In this document: positions 42,717 to 51,545 of the stretch, one piece after another | How positions within the stretch are numbered: position 1 is the first letter of the stretch | Layout of the letters: each line of letters starts with the position of its first letter | Translations under genes and position numbers: made by a program | Source of the DNA: Candidatus Nanogingivalis gingivitcus | Lineage (GTDB): Bacteria > Patescibacteriota > Saccharimonadia > Saccharimonadales > Saccharimonadaceae | Assembly: GCF_004151455.1 (NCBI RefSeq) | Contig: NZ_PRLK01000004.1 | Location: 1-64,000, forward strand | Length of the DNA: 64,000 bases | Direction of reading: 5' to 3' | The notes under the pieces: model-generated | Database searches by the model: none | Seen by the model: the letters and a program-made list of their open reading frames with translations, nothing else | Told to the model about the DNA's origin: nothing

Positions 42717-43724
42717 CTAAAGTTCATTTTTTAATATCTGCTGGTAGATATTTTTTAATTGATTTCCGATTTTTTCAATACTACGTTCTTCGGCTACCTT
42801 ATACCCTGATTCAACAGTACTATCAATTTTACCATCTAAATAATCTTCTATCGTCTTTTTAAACTCATTATTATCTCGCCCCATAAAACAATTGATCTTA
42901 TTCTTTAGCCACGGGCTATAAACTTCAATATCTCTAACTAAAACTTGAGTTTTTGAGGCTAAAGCTTCTAGCACCACAATACCTTCTGTTTCTTCATAAG
43001 ATGGAAAGAAAAACATATCTGCACTTTGAAAAGCCCCCTGAATAATATCGCCATCAATATACCCAGGCAAAATCACATTATCTGGTTTGTTACGAATAGC
43101 CTTTTTGACGTTTTCAGTAAGTAAAGTTGATGAGGTATGGCCAAACCATATAAATTTAATATCTGGAAAAGATCTTGCTATTTCAATAAAATCAATAATA
43201 CCTTTACGCTCAAAATAATGCCCTACAGATATAATAGTTTTTTGCTGTTTGCTCAACTTAAAATGCCGTTGAAATTTTTTCTTCTTCTCATTATTTAAAC
43301 GAAAATCATCAAGATTAATACCATTAGATATGGGTATAATTGGAACTTTAAAACCCATTTTATCAATTAGCGTCTTAGAATAAGGTGTTGGCGTTAATAA
43401 AACATCTGCTGTAGAATAACATTTTATAAGCCATTTACGAAATAACGGAGCTATCTGATTAGATAAAGCAAAAGAATTACGAAAATCTTCTTCAGTAGAA
43501 TGAGCATGAAAAACAACTTTTTTGTGATTTTTTTTAGCTAATTTAGCCAACATAAAAGATTTTGGATTAATAGTATTTAAATGAATAATATCATATTCAT
43601 CTTTATAATCTAACGTAAAATCTACCTTGGCAAGCCTTAAAGCCTCTCTTTGATGCTTTAGAGCTCTACCTATGCCTGATTTTCTAAAAATTTTTTCATC
43701 ATCTTGAAATAAGCAAATTTTCAT
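42717..43724 (-). CDS. Glycosyltransferase family 4
   Basis: GT-B fold sugar transferase for surface glycans or glycolipids. N-terminal acceptor domain (1-160), C-terminal donor domain with SVGHYFERKGIIDFIEIARS, GYIDGDIIQGAFQSADMFFF and the E-x7-E type PSYEETEGIVVLEALASK. 335 aa. TATAAT (43731-43736) is exactly 6 nt before the ATG and overlaps the recJ stop codon, so it has its own leaderless transcript inside what looks like an operon. Confidence 0.93.
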   Translation of the reverse strand: MKICLFQDDEKIFRKSGIGRALKHQREALRLAKVDFTLDYKDEYDIIHLNTINPKSFMLAKLAKKNHKKVVFHAHSTEEDFRNSFALSNQIAPLFRKWLIKCYSTADVLLTPTPYSKTLIDKMGFKVPIIPISNGINLDDFRLNNEKKKKFQRHFKLSKQQKTIISVGHYFERKGIIDFIEIARSFPDIKFIWFGHTSSTLLTENVKKAIRNKPDNVILPGYIDGDIIQGAFQSADMFFFPSYEETEGIVVLEALASKTQVLVRDIEVYSPWLKNKINCFMGRDNNEFKKTIEDYLDGKIDSTVESGYKVAEERSIEKIGNQLKNIYQQILKNEL

Positions 43725-43731
43725 AACCTAA

Positions 43732-45372
43732 TTATAACACAGTGCTTTTCTTGGCATATACTAGCATACCCTCAACTGTTTGATGTCCTTGCCACTCATT
43801 TATCCCAAGATTAAATAAAATATCCACCTTATCATTAATAGCAAGATCATCCTCATTGCCATAGTTGAATTTAAGTACCTTAAACTCTTTTCTTCCATCA
43901 GATAATGTTACTTTTATATGGTTTTTATTCTTCCCCATATATTGCTTATCTATAACAAGTAAATTATTAATTCTTAAAATTGGCTCTTCATTACCTTTTC
44001 CGAAAGGCCTTAATTTATTTATCTCATTATAAAGATCAACATTTAATTCTGATAAATCATTCAAAATTACATCTTCCTTCGGTATTAGATATTCTTCTTG
44101 GTTTTGAAGATTTAGGGATTTATAGTAACTATTAACAGCTATACGAAAATCGTTAATTTTTTCTTTTTTAAGTGTTACGCCAGCGGCTGCATCATGCCCC
44201 CCACCTTTAATAATATGGCTATTAGCCATTTTTATAGCTTCACCTACCGAAAAATCTCCAAAACTTCTTGCTGAACCCTTAGCAATATCTTTATGGGTAG
44301 CAAGAATAAAAACTGGTTTTTTATACTTTTCCAATATTTTTGAGGCTACAATACCGACAATTCCTTCATGAAAACTTTCATCTGCAATTACAATAACATT
44401 ATCTGTAGGGTATTTTTGAGCTATAGCATCAGCTACTTGAAAAGATTTATCCTGTTTAGTTTTTCTTTCAGTATTTACTTTATTAAGATTATTTGCTTTT
44501 TCTAGTGCTAAGAACGGATTCTTCTCATTAACTAAGTCTAAAGCAATTGAAGCTGAATATAATCTACCTCCAGCATTAATGCGAGGACCTACTATGAAAC
44601 CAATGGCAGTTTCTGATACATTTTTAATATTATTAGAAACTAGTAGAGCTTTAAGCCCTGCCCTTCTAGTTTTTTCTAAAACTTTCAGCCCCCAAAAAAC
44701 ATTCTGCCTATTTTCCCCTTTAAGTTCCATTACATCACAAATAGTACCTAAAGTAACTAGATCTAATAGCCATTTTTCTTGGCCGTTAGGAATACCTTCA
44801 AGTTTTGTAGACAGGGCTTGAACCAATTTAAAAGCTACACCTACGCCTGCAAATTTTTCACCATTAGCATATTTATTTTCTGATCTTCTAGGGTTAACTA
44901 CTGCTACAGCCTCTGGCTGAATATCTGCAATATTGTGATGGTCAGTCACTATAACATCAATGCCCTTGCTTTTAGCTAAAAGTATCTCTGAATGATTCAA
45001 ACTACCACAGTCAACAGTAATGATTAAGCTAGTACCTCTTTTGGATATTTCTTCTATAGCTCGTTTGCTCATTCCATAGCCGTCAATAAATCTATCTGGC
45101 AAAAAATAATCAACATTGTTATAGCCAAACCTATTAAAAGCATCTAATAATAATGCCGTAGCTGAGACACCATCAACATCATAATCACCATAAATAGTAA
45201 TTTTTTCTTGTTTTTTATAAGCTTGGATGAGCCTATCTACAGCAAGATTCATATCTGGCAATAAAAATGGATCTTGCTGGTTATCATAATCAGGGAATAT
45301 GAAATTATCATATTCCTCACTAGATATTCCACGCTTATCTAGTATTTTTTTTATAATACCTTTAGTAGACAC
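43732..45372 (-). CDS. recJ: Single-stranded-DNA exonuclease RecJ
   Basis: 5'-3' ssDNA exonuclease for recombination and repair. DHH-family motifs: DYDVDGVSATALL, VDCGSLNHS, VTDHH (gives the family name), GTICDVM; DHHA1 motif GGGHDAAAG; C-terminal OB domain. 546 aa, somewhat short but complete. Start is GTG at 45372, 3 nt after the winged-helix gene stop. Confidence 0.96.
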   Translation of the reverse strand: MSTKGIIKKILDKRGISSEEYDNFIFPDYDNQQDPFLLPDMNLAVDRLIQAYKKQEKITIYGDYDVDGVSATALLLDAFNRFGYNNVDYFLPDRFIDGYGMSKRAIEEISKRGTSLIITVDCGSLNHSEILLAKSKGIDVIVTDHHNIADIQPEAVAVVNPRRSENKYANGEKFAGVGVAFKLVQALSTKLEGIPNGQEKWLLDLVTLGTICDVMELKGENRQNVFWGLKVLEKTRRAGLKALLVSNNIKNVSETAIGFIVGPRINAGGRLYSASIALDLVNEKNPFLALEKANNLNKVNTERKTKQDKSFQVADAIAQKYPTDNVIVIADESFHEGIVGIVASKILEKYKKPVFILATHKDIAKGSARSFGDFSVGEAIKMANSHIIKGGGHDAAAGVTLKKEKINDFRIAVNSYYKSLNLQNQEEYLIPKEDVILNDLSELNVDLYNEINKLRPFGKGNEEPILRINNLLVIDKQYMGKNKNHIKVTLSDGRKEFKVLKFNYGNEDDLAINDKVDILFNLGINEWQGHQTVEGMLVYAKKSTVL

Positions 45373-45375
45373 TTC

Positions 45376-45696
45376 TTATTTATCCGAAGAGTGCGACAAT
45401 AAATTAACATTACGTGATGCTGTTTGTTGAGCACGCACTTTCATAACTATTGATTGTAGTTCTTTAAATAATATAAAATCAGTATTTGCATAAAATACAA
45501 AAGTATTTTTTTTCTTTTCTTTTTTAAGAAAACCTTCTTTTTCAAGCCTACTAAGTTCTCTTTGTAGATTTCCTGGGTCTTCCTTAATAAGCTTAGCTAA
45601 CCCTCTTGAATGCATTTTTATTGCAGGATAGGTAGTAAAGAAAACAACCACCTTTCGTTTAACCCTAGAAGTTATAAAAATTCCCAAATCCACCAT
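45376..45696 (-). CDS. Winged-helix DNA-binding protein
   Basis: Small ArsR-like winged helix: TSRVKRKVVVFFTTYPAIKM, SRGLAKLIKEDPGNLQRELS, RLEKEGFLKKEKKKNTFVFY (wing). About 106 aa from ATG 45696; the longer frame begins with GTG at 45717 across the -10 region (TAAAAT). The helix-wing region resembles regulators of nucleotidyltransferase-type genes, but no target is evident. It is immediately upstream of recJ. Confidence 0.75.
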   Translation of the reverse strand: MVDLGIFITSRVKRKVVVFFTTYPAIKMHSRGLAKLIKEDPGNLQRELSRLEKEGFLKKEKKKNTFVFYANTDFILFKELQSIVMKVRAQQTASRNVNLLSHSSDK

Positions 45697-45748
45697 AATA
45701 TATTTATATTTTAGCACAGTAAAAAACTTTTAGGCAAGCTACTTTTAA

Positions 45749-46405
45749 TTACTTCCAGTTTAATACTATATTGCTTATTTTATTAATAACATCTTTTAAA
45801 GGTGGTACATTATTATCATTGTAATAATGATTAGTATCTAAATAATTATTTTTTACATCTAATATGTGTATTTCGTCGGCCGAAACATGCAACCTATCAA
45901 CAGCTTTTATGCTAGCTACTGGAGAAGCAGCTATAATACGCCGATATTCTATGGGCTTAATAAAGTCTAAAACTACATCAATTGTTGAGCTATCAATAAA
46001 ACCATCACTTACAACAATTATATTTCTCCCCCTTAGTAAATCTAAAGATATCGTACCACCATCACCTATTAATCTATTTATTTTTTGTATTTTCTCTCTT
46101 TTAAGTTGTTCAAATACATTAAATAATTCCCTAGAGTATTCATCGAATTGCCCATCGCTTAGATTTCTATTTTTTACAAAATTGCCATTTTGAGATATTT
46201 CCCCTAACACAAGATCTTCGCTAGGTATAGTTATTTCTTCACTAAGTAGCATAGTTAAAACTGAGTGTAATTTTTCTGCTATAGGTTCAGCAACAAGAAC
46301 ACCCCCACTATTCAAGGCTATAATAGCACAATCCTCCCACCTATATTCATCAAACAGTTGATCTGCTAATATATCACCTGCCACCCTTCTATTTTCAAAA
46401 TACAT
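45749..46405 (-). CDS. Phosphoribosyltransferase-fold protein
   Basis: 219 aa from the ATG at 46405. N-terminal MYFENRRVAGDILADQLFDE and IIALNSGGVLVAEPIAEKLH match type I PRTases of the predicted-transferase group; the PRPP loop position reads NIIVVSDGFIDSSTIDVVLD instead of the usual VDDG-ATG-T, so PRPP binding may be altered. The 31-residue N-terminal extension to 46498 is rejected because TATAAT sits 6 nt before 46405. Divergent from priA; start codons are only 24 nt apart. Confidence 0.8.
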   Translation of the reverse strand: MYFENRRVAGDILADQLFDEYRWEDCAIIALNSGGVLVAEPIAEKLHSVLTMLLSEEITIPSEDLVLGEISQNGNFVKNRNLSDGQFDEYSRELFNVFEQLKREKIQKINRLIGDGGTISLDLLRGRNIIVVSDGFIDSSTIDVVLDFIKPIEYRRIIAASPVASIKAVDRLHVSADEIHILDVKNNYLDTNHYYNDNNVPPLKDVINKISNIVLNWK

Positions 46406-46410
46406 ATTTT

Positions 46411-46421
46411 TATTATAAAAT
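46411..46421. promoter_or_regulatory. Overlapping divergent -10 boxes
   Basis: Plus strand TAAAAT (46416-46421) serves priA, 8 nt before its ATG; minus strand TATAAT (46412-46417) serves the phosphoribosyltransferase gene, 6 nt before its ATG at 46405. The boxes share two bases. Confidence 0.75.
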
Positions 46422-46429
46422 AAAGAATA

Positions 46430-48367
46430 ATGAAATTCTACTATGAGGTAGCACCAAATAAGACTGTTATTAAGAATAGTCATTTTTTGACTTACCATTC
46501 AAATAAAAAATTACAGAGTGGTCAAATTGTAGAAATACCTATTGGCAAAAAAAATATTATAGGTATAGTTTGGAGAAATGTAGAGAAGCCTACGTTTGAC
46601 ACAAAAGAAATAATCCGTTGCTACCCTACACCATTGCCCAAACATTTACTAGAAGCTTCTAGATGGATATCTGAGTATTATCAAACACCCCTAGGTAAGG
46701 TTATTAGTGCTATATTGCCTAAAGGAATTTTTAAAAATAGAAGAAATAAATTAGTAACTGAATCTTACACATCCAAAAATAGTCGAACAAATTTTGTGTA
46801 CACAAATAGTCAAAAAGATGCAATAAAAAAAATAGATGCCATAAATTCAGGCTCAATTATTCTTCATGGAATTACTGGTAGCGGCAAAACCGAGGTTTAT
46901 ATAAATCAAGCTAAAAAAGTGGTAGCTTCCGGTAAATCAGTAATAGTGCTAACTCCAGAAATAGCATTAACATCTCAATTATTAATAAACTTTAAACGTG
47001 AATTTAATAATATAAAAGTTGTTCATTCAGGGTTAAAAGAAACCGAAAGATTCAATATATGGAACAATATAATTAATGATAATTCATCACAAATCATTAT
47101 AGGGGCTAGGTCTGCTATTTTTTCACCAGTAAAAGAATTAGGGCTTATTATAATTGATGAAGCGCACGAACCTAGTTTTAAGCAAGAGCAAACCCCTAAA
47201 TATTCAGCCCTACGTTTAGCATCTTTTTTGGCTTCTAAATTAAAATTTAAGGTCATTCTTGGTTCTGCAACTCCATTAGTTGAAGATTATTTTTTAGCTA
47301 AAAAATCTAATAAAAATATAATAGAATTAACAGAGCTTGCCAATGACAACGCAACAAAACCTATTTTAGAGATTATAGATTTAAGCAAAGAAAAGTCTCA
47401 CCCCTTTTTATCGGCTAAACTTATACATAACATAAAAGATAATATTAAAAATGGCCAGCAAACTTTAATATATCATAACCGTAGAGGGACTGCTCCCATT
47501 ACCCTATGCCAAAATTGTGGGTGGCAAGCTAATTGTCCTAATTGTTTTTTTCCTTTAACCTTACATCATGATATGTTTACTTTACTTTGTCATACTTGTG
47601 GCCATAAACATAATGTCCCTACCTCATGCCCTGACTGTGGAAAGGCTGACATAATATATAAAGGGGTTGGTACTAAAAATATTGAGCAAGAATTAAAAAA
47701 GCTTTTCCCTGAAGCGTCAATAATTAGGTTTGATGCAGATATAGACAAAGATAAAACGGTAGATAAGCTATATAATGAAATAATTGGTGGTAATTTTGAT
47801 ATAATAATTGGCACTCAAATAATAGCAAAAGGCCTTGATATCCCTAAGTTAAAAACTGTAGGAATTATTCAGGCTGAGGCAGGCTTATCATTACCAGATT
47901 TTACATCTAGTGAACGAACTTTTCAGCTAATCTCTCAAGTTACGGGAAGAGTTGGTCGGCATTCTAGTAACACCAATGTGATATTGCAAACATACCAACC
48001 TAAAAATCCAATTATTCTATACGGGCTAAATCAAGATTATCATAATTTCTATAATTATGAGCTAAATATAAGGCAAAAAACTTTCTTTCCTCCTTTCTCA
48101 TTTTTGTTAAAGCTTAACTGTACATACAAAACAGAAAAAACAACTATTCAGAATGCTAGAAAGGAAGCCAATAATATCAAAAAACAGTTTGGTGATAAAA
48201 TTCAAATACTAGGTCCAACCCCTGCTTTCCATGAAAAAACTAATGCTGGCTATAGGTGGCAAATTGTAGTAAGAGCTAAAAAAAGGTCAATATTATTAGA
48301 TATTGCTGCTAATTATTCCGAAAAGCCTCATTGGTCTATAGATATAGACCCCCCTACACTTCTATAG
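46430..48367 (+). CDS. priA: Primosomal protein N' (PriA helicase)
   Basis: Replication-restart helicase. N-terminal DNA-binding domain; Walker A GITGSGKTEVY (about 146-156); DEAH box (IIIDEAHEPSFKQ); zinc-binding cysteines CQNCGWQANCPNC and CHTCG...CPDCG between helicase lobes; C-terminal helicase motifs ending QVTGRVGRH. 645 aa, slightly short. First gene of priA-def-fmt. Confidence 0.97.
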   Translation: MKFYYEVAPNKTVIKNSHFLTYHSNKKLQSGQIVEIPIGKKNIIGIVWRNVEKPTFDTKEIIRCYPTPLPKHLLEASRWISEYYQTPLGKVISAILPKGIFKNRRNKLVTESYTSKNSRTNFVYTNSQKDAIKKIDAINSGSIILHGITGSGKTEVYINQAKKVVASGKSVIVLTPEIALTSQLLINFKREFNNIKVVHSGLKETERFNIWNNIINDNSSQIIIGARSAIFSPVKELGLIIIDEAHEPSFKQEQTPKYSALRLASFLASKLKFKVILGSATPLVEDYFLAKKSNKNIIELTELANDNATKPILEIIDLSKEKSHPFLSAKLIHNIKDNIKNGQQTLIYHNRRGTAPITLCQNCGWQANCPNCFFPLTLHHDMFTLLCHTCGHKHNVPTSCPDCGKADIIYKGVGTKNIEQELKKLFPEASIIRFDADIDKDKTVDKLYNEIIGGNFDIIIGTQIIAKGLDIPKLKTVGIIQAEAGLSLPDFTSSERTFQLISQVTGRVGRHSSNTNVILQTYQPKNPIILYGLNQDYHNFYNYELNIRQKTFFPPFSFLLKLNCTYKTEKTTIQNARKEANNIKKQFGDKIQILGPTPAFHEKTNAGYRWQIVVRAKKRSILLDIAANYSEKPHWSIDIDPPTLL

Positions 48368-48372
48368 TGTGT

Positions 48373-48378
48373 TATAAT
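48373..48378 (+). promoter_or_regulatory. -10 box of def
   Basis: TATAAT, immediately after the priA stop and 7 nt before the ATG at 48386. An in-frame ATG at 48377 overlaps the box and cannot be in a transcript started from it. Confidence 0.75.
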
Positions 48379-48385
48379 GTACTTA

Positions 48386-48964
48386 ATGAAACAAGATGAT
48401 ATTATAACATTACCTAATACGCACCTACGCAAAAAAGCCGAAAGAGTGCATGTGATAACTCCTGAAATAATTAATATAATAGAACAAATGACTGAAGCTA
48501 GCTTAGACTGGGAGAAGAATCACCCACATGAAATTTCAGCAGCTTTAGCAGCACCACAAATAGATAAATTATATAAAATTATTATTGTGCGTAGTGATTT
48601 AGATGACAAGAATAATAAAGAATTTACTGCACTAATTAACCCAGAAATAACTAAATTTGAAGGGGATATAGTTGAAGATTGGGAAGGCTGCTTATCTATT
48701 AAAGGTATCTACGGAAAAGTACCTCGTTACTCAAAAGTTAGGGTTAAAGCTTTAGATATTCATGGAAATGAAGTTAGAATTAAGGCTAATGACTTCTTAG
48801 CAAGAGTATTACAACATGAAATAGACCACACTAATGGAATACTTTTCATAGATCATATAAGAGAAAAAGAAGACTCTTTCTATAAACTAGATGACAATGG
48901 AGAATTAATTCCTTTAGATTATAAAAAATGCATAAAAGATAATCCTGATTTGTGGGAAGACTAA
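48386..48964 (+). CDS. def: Peptide deformylase
   Basis: Removes N-terminal formyl groups. The three motifs are present: AALAAPQ (motif 1, GxGxAAPQ-like with substitutions), EGCLSI (motif 2, Cys ligand) and LQHEIDHTNG (motif 3, HExxH). 192 aa from ATG 48386, chosen because TATAAT lies 7 nt upstream and the alternative ATG at 48377 overlaps that box. Acts in the same pathway as fmt, downstream. Confidence 0.95.
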   Translation: MKQDDIITLPNTHLRKKAERVHVITPEIINIIEQMTEASLDWEKNHPHEISAALAAPQIDKLYKIIIVRSDLDDKNNKEFTALINPEITKFEGDIVEDWEGCLSIKGIYGKVPRYSKVRVKALDIHGNEVRIKANDFLARVLQHEIDHTNGILFIDHIREKEDSFYKLDDNGELIPLDYKKCIKDNPDLWED

Positions 48965-48999
48965 AAAATAGCCTAACCCTTCTTATATTAATAGAGTTG

Positions 49000-50073
49000 C
49001 TAAGTTAATAAATTAGCAACTCTATTAACTATTATTTTAGATAAAACATAGTCTAGCATTGTGCATAATAAATAGACTACTACTGCAAATATGAAAGGTG
49101 CAAAATATATTAAATAACTGTTATAAAAAATATGTATGTCAAATACCTTCCATAAATACCTATTTGATAAAGCAGAATTATGAAGAAGATAAACGCCTAA
49201 TGAGTAGCTTGCTAAAACATTTATAATTTTCATATTAATTTTAAGATTTAAGAACATAAAGAAAATACTTAATGCCATTATGAAATGAGTAAAATGGTTA
49301 TTCCAAGTATCATACCTATACCCTGTACCAAAACCAAATTTTACAACAGCTATTGACCATGCTAAAGTAATTAAATAAGAGAATATTGCCCAAATATAAG
49401 TAGTTTGATGGCTTAATTTTATTTTATATAAGCCAATATATGCACCTACCATAAAAGTTATAAGATAAGTAATATATGTACCAAAACCATCAAAATTCAA
49501 GATAGGATCTTCTAATCTGAATAAAAAGGATGCTAAATAAAATAAAAAGCCAAAAATAATTAGAAATCTTTTCATTTTAGCTCGTTTAACTTTTTTAACA
49601 ACGTTCGCTATAAATGGTGAAGCTACCATAATGATTATATAGGTTGATAAAAACCACCATTCAGTAGTTGTTGGATTAAATACTTCCAAAAAGTGCATCG
49701 TAACACCTTCACTAAAAATATTATCTCTAATACTGGTATAGCCAACAGCTAAAAGCGTAAAAGCAAATAAAGCTATAAGTACCTTATATAAATATCCCTT
49801 AATCCATATTTTCGCTAAAGATTTAGCTTTAACTGGCTTTAAAATAGTAAAATACCCTGAAATTAAAAAGAAAATATGCACCCCAACCTTACCTAAACCA
49901 GACAATGATTCTAAAAATATAGACCTAACACTACCATCTTGAGTCATACTAGAAAAATAAGGATTCCAACCTATACAATGGCATACAATAACCATAAGCA
50001 TTGCCACAATTCGTAACAATTCTATATTAGACTCTCTATTAAGTCTATTCTCTTCCTTCCTCATAAATATCAT
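49000..50073 (-). CDS. Acyltransferase 3 family membrane protein
   Basis: OafA-type O-acyltransferase with about ten membrane helices. Begins with the typical SNIELLRIVAMLMVIVCHCI (catalytic-site His in the first helix) and HIFFLISGYF; 357 aa. Such enzymes acetylate or acylate surface polysaccharides. TATAAT (50080-50085) is exactly 6 nt before the ATG at 50073. It is inserted on the opposite strand between def and fmt. Confidence 0.93.
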   Translation of the reverse strand: MIFMRKEENRLNRESNIELLRIVAMLMVIVCHCIGWNPYFSSMTQDGSVRSIFLESLSGLGKVGVHIFFLISGYFTILKPVKAKSLAKIWIKGYLYKVLIALFAFTLLAVGYTSIRDNIFSEGVTMHFLEVFNPTTTEWWFLSTYIIIMVASPFIANVVKKVKRAKMKRFLIIFGFLFYLASFLFRLEDPILNFDGFGTYITYLITFMVGAYIGLYKIKLSHQTTYIWAIFSYLITLAWSIAVVKFGFGTGYRYDTWNNHFTHFIMALSIFFMFLNLKINMKIINVLASYSLGVYLLHNSALSNRYLWKVFDIHIFYNSYLIYFAPFIFAVVVYLLCTMLDYVLSKIIVNRVANLLT

Positions 50074-50130
50074 ATAAGCATTATAGCATATTTATTATTA
50101 TAATGATTGCAACTCTGCTAAAATAGTATT

Positions 50131-51027
50131 ATGAATATAGACAACCCTATCATATTTTTTGGAACTGAAGATTTTTCTGCAGTATCTCTGCAGAGGCTAA
50201 TTGACGATAAATTTAATATTGTAGGTATAGTAACAAAACCAGACTCAAAAAAAGGTCGAGGCCAAAAAATTTCTATGCCAAAAGTAAAGGAAATAGGTAT
50301 AGCTAATAATATTGAAGTTTTACAGCCTAATAGACTTAAAGAAATTATTCCTTTTGTAGCTAAATTTAATAAACCTACTGGAGTGCTAGTTTCTTATGGT
50401 AAAATAATTCCTCAATCTATTATTGACTTATTTAACCCTGGAATAATTAACGTACACCCATCATTATTGCCCCTATATCGTGGACCAAGCCCTATAGAGT
50501 CAACTATATTAAATGGAGACACTGTAACGGGTGTGTCTATAATGCTTTTATCTAAAGAAATGGATGCTGGACCAGTATATTTACAGGAGAAAATTACATT
50601 ATCAGGTACAGAAACATCTACTTATTTATATGATTCGTGTGGAAAGATAGGTAGTGAAATGCTGGCTAAAGCACTACCTAAAATTATAAAAGGAGAATTA
50701 GAACCTATTAATCAATGTGATGATAGAGCTTCCTATTGCAACTTATTAACGAAAGAAGATTCTATCATCAACCCTAATAATATAACTTCTTACCAGGCTG
50801 AAAGAAAAATTAGAGCATTAGAAATATATCCTAAAAGCAAAATAACTATCTGCGACAACACTATAATTATAAAAAAAGCCAGTATAACCACTAACCCAAA
50901 CAGTAAAGAATTATCCGTAAAATTTAAAGATAACAACTACTTGGTATTAGAACAGCTTATAGCTCCTAACGGCAAAATAATGGATGGTAAAGCATATAAA
51001 AATGGTTATATAAATAAAATGCACTAA
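50131..51027 (+). CDS. fmt: Methionyl-tRNA formyltransferase
   Basis: Formylates initiator Met-tRNA. Catalytic residues in NVHPSLLPLYRG (Asn107, His109) and EMDAGPVY (Asp about 144); C-terminal OB-like domain. 298 aa. TAAAAT (50119-50124) lies 6 nt before the ATG: leaderless. Indicates normal formyl-Met initiation in this organism. Confidence 0.96.
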   Translation: MNIDNPIIFFGTEDFSAVSLQRLIDDKFNIVGIVTKPDSKKGRGQKISMPKVKEIGIANNIEVLQPNRLKEIIPFVAKFNKPTGVLVSYGKIIPQSIIDLFNPGIINVHPSLLPLYRGPSPIESTILNGDTVTGVSIMLLSKEMDAGPVYLQEKITLSGTETSTYLYDSCGKIGSEMLAKALPKIIKGELEPINQCDDRASYCNLLTKEDSIINPNNITSYQAERKIRALEIYPKSKITICDNTIIIKKASITTNPNSKELSVKFKDNNYLVLEQLIAPNGKIMDGKAYKNGYINKMH

Positions 51028-51054
51028 GTAGTGCATTTTATTTTGGCTTAGAAA

Positions 51055-51462
51055 TTATATGATTTTATCTATGTTCTCTTTTAGTTCTTTTTTTAACTCA
51101 TCAGAAACTGTTGCAATAATTTGCGAAAAATCTGGCCGATTTAGTTGTATCCATTTTAAGGCAGCGTATTCAGATAATATTTCTTGCTCACTACCGCCCT
51201 CTGATTGAATAGCTGTATATAACTCGTCATTATGATAATCGATAGAGTTAGCTAGTAACCAGTTATACGCTTCATTATCGTCTGTAGCATCTATTATTTT
51301 TTCAAACTCATTTAGTTTTTCTGGTGGTACGCCGTCAGAAATTCTTTCACCCACTCTAACTTCTATTTCTTCCCTAACATGATCTTTAAAAGCTTGGGCT
51401 TCATCTGCTGGCATATTATTAACACCAAGTTCTTCAAAAAATTTTTCGTCTAATTCAAACAT
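51055..51462 (-). CDS. DUF5663 family protein
   Basis: Acidic helical protein with the DUF5663 pattern (MFELDEKFFEELGVNNMP, then FKDHVREEIEVRVGERISDG). This family is found mostly in Patescibacteria and has no known function. Start at ATG 51462 with AAGGGGA; the frame to 51480 adds six residues. 135 aa. Downstream of infB after a terminator. Confidence 0.8.
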   Translation of the reverse strand: MFELDEKFFEELGVNNMPADEAQAFKDHVREEIEVRVGERISDGVPPEKLNEFEKIIDATDDNEAYNWLLANSIDYHNDELYTAIQSEGGSEQEILSEYAALKWIQLNRPDFSQIIATVSDELKKELKENIDKII

Positions 51463-51514
51463 CTTTTCCCCTTTTAACATATTTTAGCATAACCATATTT
51501 AATTATCAAATTTT

Positions 51515-51541
51515 AAAAAGAGGTCTATAAGACCTCTTTTT
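51515..51541. terminator. infB terminator
   Basis: AAAAAGAGGTCT / AGACCTCTTTTT, 12-bp perfect stem with a 3-nt loop after the infB stop on the minus strand. Confidence 0.85.
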
Positions 51542-51545
51542 AACT

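Noticed and set aside
42717..46405. A single recJ-centred operon
   Set aside because: A -10 box at the recJ stop gives the glycosyltransferase gene its own promoter, and the winged-helix gene also has a box close to its start.
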